Shown here: positions 60,901 through 64,000 of the stretch, piece by piece | Position numbering within the stretch: the stretch's first letter is position 1 | Layout of the letters: the number at the start of each line of letters is the position of its first letter | DNA from: Acidobacteriota bacterium | Lineage (GTDB): Bacteria > Acidobacteriota > Thermoanaerobaculia > Multivoradales > JBCCEF01 | DNA length: 64,000 bases | Assembly: GCA_039030395.1 (NCBI GenBank) | Contig: JBCCEF010000019.1 | Span: forward strand, 1 to 64,000 | Direction of reading: 5' to 3' | Position numbers and translations under genes: made by a program | The notes under the pieces: model-generated | What the model saw: only the letters and a program-made list of their open reading frames with translations | The model's database searches: none | Told to the model about the DNA's origin: nothing

Positions 60901-63900
60901 CGGAGCGAGTGGCTACGCCGGGTGCGCGAAGGCTTCTTGGCGGCCTACGGTCGCCGCCGGGTGCCCTTTGACCGGCTGGTGGAAGAGCTGGCGCCGGATC
61001 GCGATCTCGCCCGGTCTCCGCTCATCCAGGTGATGTTCGCGCTGCGCGGGGCCGATCCGACGGCCGACTTCGGTTCCGGTCTGGCGGGCCGGCTGTCGAC
61101 GCTCGAAAACGGCCGCGAAAAATTCGACCTCACCGTTGCCCTGGGCGACGCCAACGGCGGTCTCTCCGGCCGCTGGACCTATCGGCGAGATCTCTTCGAC
61201 GCCACCACCGTGCGACGCTGGGCCCGCGCCTTCGGTGCCTTCGCCGAGGCCTTCGTCGTCCGGCCGGACGCTCCGCTCAGCGAGTTGTCGATGTTGGACC
61301 GCGCCCAGCGGCAGCAGCTCGTCTATGAGTGGAACGACAGCCGCCGGGCGTTGGCGGCCTCGACCCTCGACCGGTTGTTCGCGCGCCAGGTGGGCGAGCG
61401 GCCCGACGCCATCGCCCTGGAGGATGGCGATCTGGCGCTGTCCTATTGCACCCTCGACCGGCGCTCCGCGGCCCTCGCCGCGGAGCTTCACCGCCGCGGC
61501 CTGTCGCCGGAGGGGAGGGTGGCGCTGCTGCTCGATCGCTCGGCCGATCTGATCGTCGCGATCCTCGCCGTCACCCGCGCCGGCGGCGTCTTTCTGCCGC
61601 TCGACGGCGACCATCCGCCGGCGATGCTCGAGTACTTCCTGCGCGACGCGGAGGCGCCGCTGATGGTGAGCGACCGGTGGCCGGAGTGGGTACCGGCGGC
61701 GGTGACGGTGATCCCGCCGCGGGGACCCGGTGAGGCGGCCGGCGGCGGTTCCATGGCACCCCTTCTGGCGCCGCCGCTGTCGCCGGACTCGGCGCTCTAT
61801 GTCATGTACACCTCCGGCTCGACCGGCCGTCCGAAGGGGGTGATGGCGACTCACCGCGGGGTCGATCGGCTGGTGCGCCGCAACCCGGCCTACGACCTTC
61901 ACAGCGGCCACCGCATCGCCCAGGCCTCGAACGCGTCCTTCGATGCGTCGACCTTCGAGATCTGGGGGGCGCTGCTCAACGGTGGCACCCTGGTCATCGT
62001 TCCGAAAGACGTCATCCTCTCGCCGGCTCGGCTGGGGGCGGAACTCGCCCGCCGGCAGATCACCGGCATGTTTCTGACCACCGCCCTTTTCCACGAAGTG
62101 GCGCGGGCGGAACCGCAGGCGTTCACCGACGTCGAATACATGATCACCGGTGGCGAGGGGTTGGACCCGGACGCCGCGCGGCAGGCGGCGCCGTACCCGC
62201 AGAACCTGCTCAACGCCTACGGCCCGACCGAAGCCACTACTTTTGCCACCACCCTGGAGCTGCCCGCCGGCGAGGACGACTCACCGCTGTTCGAGGGTGC
62301 CGCCGTCGCCATCGGCCGGCCCATCGCCGACACGGACCTGTGGGTGGTGGACCGCTTCGGCCGGCTGGCGCCGCCGGGGGTGGCCGGCGAGCTGTGGATC
62401 GGCGGCGCGGGCCTGGCGCGCGGCTATCTTGGCCGGCCGCGCAGAACCGCCGAGCGCTGGGTGCCGCATCCCTTCGGCGGTCGCGGCGAACGGCTGTACC
62501 GCACCGGCGATCTGGTCTACCGCCGGGCCGACGGCATCCTGCAGTTCGTCGGCCGCACCGATCACCAGGTCAAGATCCGCGGCTTCCGTATCGAGCCCGG
62601 TGAGGTGCGCGCGGCTCTGCTTCGGCACCCGCAGGTGAGCGAGGCGGAGGTTCTGGTGATCGATGGCGAGGACGGTCATCGTCTGGCCGCCTGCACGGTG
62701 GGTGAGAAGGTCGGGCTGGTGGCGGGTAGCGATCCCGATTTGGCGACGTTCCTGGCGGAACGTCTGCCGCGCTACATGGTGCCCTCGGCCTTCGTGCCCT
62801 GCGATGCCTTCCCGATCACTCCCAACGGCAAGGTCGATCGCATCGAACTCGGGCATCGGGCGAACCAAGCCCTCGCCCGCCAGCGGGACCGTCGATCGCG
62901 GTCGCTCTTGGAGCCGCGCAACCCGCGGGAAGAGATCGTCGCCGAGCTGTGGGCGGAAGTGCTCGGCCTGGGGCGGGTGGGGGTCGACCAGAGCTTCTTC
63001 GAACTTGGCGGCCATTCGCTCCTCGCCACCCAACTGGTGGCGCGGTTGCGCGATCGCCTCGGCGTCGACCTGCCCCTTTCCCGACTGTTCGACGGGCCAA
63101 CGGTGGCGGCCGTGGTGCGCTGGCTGGAGAGCGGTGCCGATGCGCCGCCGCCGGACGCTCCGCGCCGCGACGACCACGGCGGGCCGGCACCGCTCTCCTT
63201 TTCTCAGCGTCGCCTGTGGTTCCTGGATCGCGTGGACCGCGCTTCGACCGCCTACAACCTGCCGGCGGCGATGGACTTCGATGGCGGCATCGACGAGGGC
63301 CGCCTGTTCACCGCCCTTGGCGAAATCGTGTGTCGCCACGACAGCCTGCGCACTGCCTTCAGCCCGCGGGGCGAGGCGATCGAGCACGCCGCGGCGGGAT
63401 TTGCGCCGGATCGAGCTATCGTCGACCTCGCCGCCCTGCCGGCGCCTCGGCGGCCGGCGGAAACCGCGCGACTCAGCGCCGACGAGGCCTTCCGCCCCTT
63501 CGATCTGGCCGCCGGCCGGGTGGCGCGATTCCGCTGGCTCCGCCTGCCGAGGGGCGGCGGCCGGCTGTTGGCGGTGTTCCACCACGCGGTATCCGATGGC
63601 TGGTCCGTCGGTCTCTTCTTCCGGGAGCTGATGGCCCTCTACCGGGGCGACGCTTTGCCGGCCCTGCCGCTGCGCTACGCCGACTACTCGCGCTGGCAGA
63701 ACCGCCGGCTCGACGGCCCGGCCCTCGATCGGCTGGCGGCCGACTACGGCCCCCACGTCGCCGGGGTGCCGCTGCTGGATCTGCCCTTGGACCGGCCCCG
63801 GCCGGCGGTGCGCGACGACCGGGCGGCCTGGCTCTCCTTCGAAATCGAGGGCGAGCCGTTGGCCGCCCTGCGGCAGGTCGCCCGGCAGCGCGGCGCCACT

Positions 63901-64000
63901 CTGTTCGTCGCCCTCCTCGCCAGCTTTGGAGCGCTGCTGGCGCGCTGGGCGGGGCAGCCGGACTTGCTCGTCGGCACTCCGGAGGTAGGCCGCGATCATC
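54913..64000 (+). CDS. nonribosomal peptide synthetase, at least three modules (3' end outside window)
   Basis: Open for 3029 codons to the window edge. Order A1-T1-C1-A2-T2-C2-A3-T3-C3, with no leading C domain, so module 1 initiates. A3 cores YTSGSTGRPKG at residues 188, 1247 and 2299; carrier Ser in GGHSLL at 567, 1637 and 2702; condensation motifs HHAVTDG (757), HHAVSDA (1825, Gly replaced by Ala) and HHAVSDG (2890). No epimerisation or methylation domain is seen. Specificity codes aligned by eye to GrsA: A1 DVQFVAQVVK (Pro-like), A2 DGLFLGAVCK (unclear, nonpolar), A3 DAFFIGATFK (Val/Ile-like). Starts at 54931 and 55003 are alternatives. Confidence 0.95.
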   Translation, partial: MSNGISMQPKSESVLSQVGGRGSQHSADVEMPFADLVAGFRRAAEASPEALAVEAPDGALTYRALAIRARHLAARLIAAGARPDQPLGLCLERTLDLPVAVLAALWSGGACLPLDPSYPAERLTFMLRDSGALLVLGSAALAGRFDVGSARWLSFDELAAARVDSNNMAIPPSKAPSIHPDQLAYVLYTSGSTGRPKGVAMAHQPLVNLLSWQVERSVGGRTLQFAPLSFDVSFQEIFGTWFAGGTLVLVDEGTRRDPSALLTFINERAIERLFVPFVALQWLADEGSPPPALREVVTAGESLRATTAVRRFFGKLFAASLENQYGPTEAHVVTAHRLPADPATWPDLPSIGKAVTGVKIHLADGDFRKADEGELLIGGLAPARGYLGRPAWTAERFVPNPFGDDPGGRLYRTGDRARRSSDGSLEFLGRLDRQLKVRGFRIEPGEIETRLESLPEIRQGAVEERSGSLVAYAVPAAGSAPEAEALLTALAADLPDYMVPSAIVFLDVLPLTASGKVDRAALPAPVGRPYVEPRTNTERAVARVWREVLGGGPMGRDDDFFERGGHSLLGSRVTVRLCAALGVEVPLAQVFERRTVKALAEAIERDGCALADRSLPLAPGVAAGEDDISFAQARLWFIDRLAGGDISYNVPLAVQLPLAVEPPALAAALQRIGRRHEVLRSVLRNAEGRPEWAMIETAFTVVPEVDLRALEPGRAEREAARRVVAEVRRPFDLASGPLARALLLTRPEGRVLNLVQHHAVTDGWSLSLLVDELAAELEGWATAAVPAVQYRDWARWQRRRLAGDERGRLLRRWRQRLAGLEPLELPADRPPAVRPRGAATGAAWRFDLPASLGPRLAERTARQGETPNAVLLAGFLACLARWTGTEDLAVGSPAAGRGEGSEDLLGFFVNTLVLRAEIDLSGSFDGAIARCQRVALEALADQELPFELLVEELAPRREAGANPLVSVLFVLQNLPRPALPLSPLGDLAEDSLPAKADLVFEVEERSGPGEASYRARLEYRPERFDGTTIQRLGGQLGRFLEAALAAPDRAIEDLPLLSAAERHQLLREFGEVGLQDDTGDRSPLSEVFLARGRLRPDSISLIGASEAGSTGEQWFSFGELDQRTEALAHDLRERGVGAESVVALMLPRTPRWVMAAIAVMRAGGTFVPVDLEYPQDRVSWMLEDSGARWIVTDDAQPPEVALDPAARVMTFDQWMASAERLRAEDQRGERLPRLPDGPPEAVAYMVYTSGSTGRPKGVMVTHQGFASLAAAKRRVFDLAAGSVVVQLNSPSFDGSILELLLGLAQGSAMAFPSADERLPGPLLAGFIERCQATHLFVAPSALLAMEPTGLEALSTVLSGGEEFPPEVKRRWAAPGRRVFNAYGPTETTVCATFQYVEGRGGGRPPIGEPVAGLVARVLDRHGSLVGLGMDGELYLGGPGLARGYHRRAGKTAAAFVPDGTGHGERLYRTGDLVRWRRDGKLEYRGRIDHQVKLRGFRIELGEIEAALTAHAEVTEAAAGMIAGPAGDRRLGAWVVPAEPEFDEAKLRHRLREDLGRRLPTWMVPATFAFADHLPRTPSGKLDRRALPAPEDRGSGDHGRGGGARSATEATLIALWQDLLGARGLGVEDDFFELGGHSLLATRLLARVERDLGVEIPVARLFDGPTVAALAAAVDAVSGTEAIPLARRPRGLDPPASAGQRRLWFLERLRPGDPAYNIPLSLIFDGALDPVALAAALDEITRRHEVLRTVLAEVDGLPVQRVQPATGVPLPLVSLTALPRAIGSAEGARLARREAARPFDLARGPLQRSILLRESAHHHRLLVTQHHAVSDAVSIHIFLDELATLYRVAVEEQPSPLAEPALQFGDWSWSEARPEREEDLAWWRSRLAEHQPADLPLDRPRPSVADPAAGCVEEALPAVVVEGLEGLARRSGATLFMVALAVFSALLQRLTGRSRPLLGTPVAGRDRPELESLIGFFVNTLVLRPAESEVVGLDRIPRSEWLRRVREGFLAAYGRRRVPFDRLVEELAPDRDLARSPLIQVMFALRGADPTADFGSGLAGRLSTLENGREKFDLTVALGDANGGLSGRWTYRRDLFDATTVRRWARAFGAFAEAFVVRPDAPLSELSMLDRAQRQQLVYEWNDSRRALAASTLDRLFARQVGERPDAIALEDGDLALSYCTLDRRSAALAAELHRRGLSPEGRVALLLDRSADLIVAILAVTRAGGVFLPLDGDHPPAMLEYFLRDAEAPLMVSDRWPEWVPAAVTVIPPRGPGEAAGGGSMAPLLAPPLSPDSALYVMYTSGSTGRPKGVMATHRGVDRLVRRNPAYDLHSGHRIAQASNASFDASTFEIWGALLNGGTLVIVPKDVILSPARLGAELARRQITGMFLTTALFHEVARAEPQAFTDVEYMITGGEGLDPDAARQAAPYPQNLLNAYGPTEATTFATTLELPAGEDDSPLFEGAAVAIGRPIADTDLWVVDRFGRLAPPGVAGELWIGGAGLARGYLGRPRRTAERWVPHPFGGRGERLYRTGDLVYRRADGILQFVGRTDHQVKIRGFRIEPGEVRAALLRHPQVSEAEVLVIDGEDGHRLAACTVGEKVGLVAGSDPDLATFLAERLPRYMVPSAFVPCDAFPITPNGKVDRIELGHRANQALARQRDRRSRSLLEPRNPREEIVAELWAEVLGLGRVGVDQSFFELGGHSLLATQLVARLRDRLGVDLPLSRLFDGPTVAAVVRWLESGADAPPPDAPRRDDHGGPAPLSFSQRRLWFLDRVDRASTAYNLPAAMDFDGGIDEGRLFTALGEIVCRHDSLRTAFSPRGEAIEHAAAGFAPDRAIVDLAALPAPRRPAETARLSADEAFRPFDLAAGRVARFRWLRLPRGGGRLLAVFHHAVSDGWSVGLFFRELMALYRGDALPALPLRYADYSRWQNRRLDGPALDRLAADYGPHVAGVPLLDLPLDRPRPAVRDDRAAWLSFEIEGEPLAALRQVARQRGATLFVALLASFGALLARWAGQPDLLVGTPEVGRDH

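Noticed and set aside
62281-63999. 572-codon minus-strand frame
   Set aside because: Antisense to NRPS module 3, whose motifs remain in one frame throughout.

Overview
The window is high-GC bacterial chromosome (roughly two thirds G+C by eye), densely coding, with gene content of a Gram-negative, probably aerobic heterotroph: FadL-type porin, periplasmic thioredoxin/DsbD, several lipoproteins, an M2 (ACE-like) peptidase, a CRTAC1/UnbV FG-GAP protein and a large NRPS. This mix, together with an amplified-looking TPR family, fits Acidobacteriota (Thermoanaerobaculia-like) best, but nothing here proves it. I saw no rRNA, tRNA or CRISPR.

Layout. 1-510: tail of an IS1-like transposase. 707-7821: classic translation operon rpsP-khpA-rimM-trmD-rplS-rnhB, running into a large acidic TPR protein and a membrane-anchored unknown. 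7928-10528: isocitrate dehydrogenase-like enzyme, small ORF, rarA. 10530-13252 (-): DsbD plus a thioredoxin/TPR protein. 13399-16434: aminotransferase and M2 dipeptidase. 16676-18329: BlaI repressor with a visible operator, and M56 protease. 18513-22029: lipoprotein, SRAP protein, TlpA-like lipoprotein. 22030-25564 (-): tightly overlapping asd-hutF-M20 deacetylase. 25630-33869: TerB, CoA-binding protein, HTH protein, beta-carbonic anhydrase, TPR protein with an upstream secreted peptide gene, an orphan SelB C-terminal domain, YqeY, NtrY-like kinase, DUF4390 protein, smpB. 34004-42246: YbjN-like protein, FadL, SGNH hydrolase, uvrA, sigma54-type activator. 42543-45147: small membrane protein plus a partner-switching module (anti-sigma kinase, STAS, PP2C). 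45324-50171: TldE-like protein, AHSA1/ArsR pair, exported amidohydrolase and exported isoaspartyl methyltransferase. 50191-64000: a cupin-methionyl-tRNA-synthetase fusion, an FG-GAP/UnbV protein and a divergent NRPS of at least three modules that runs off the window.

The most unusual items are (1) a composite intergenic repeat, about 100-200 bp, present six times (3123, 16439, 21855, 26203, 33911, 37669). It is built of consecutive hairpins whose stems change in a compensatory way between copies, it always abuts gene ends, and it supplies several TAG stop codons. (2) A separate 182-bp palindrome runs exactly from the TAG of one gene to the TAG of the convergent neighbour (45145-45326). (3) A cupin fused to a MetRS-like enzyme with an altered KMSKS motif lies beside the NRPS locus. 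Specificity codes read from the NRPS A domains suggest a Pro-like first residue, an unresolved second and a Val/Ile-like third; these are inferences from motif alignment done by eye.
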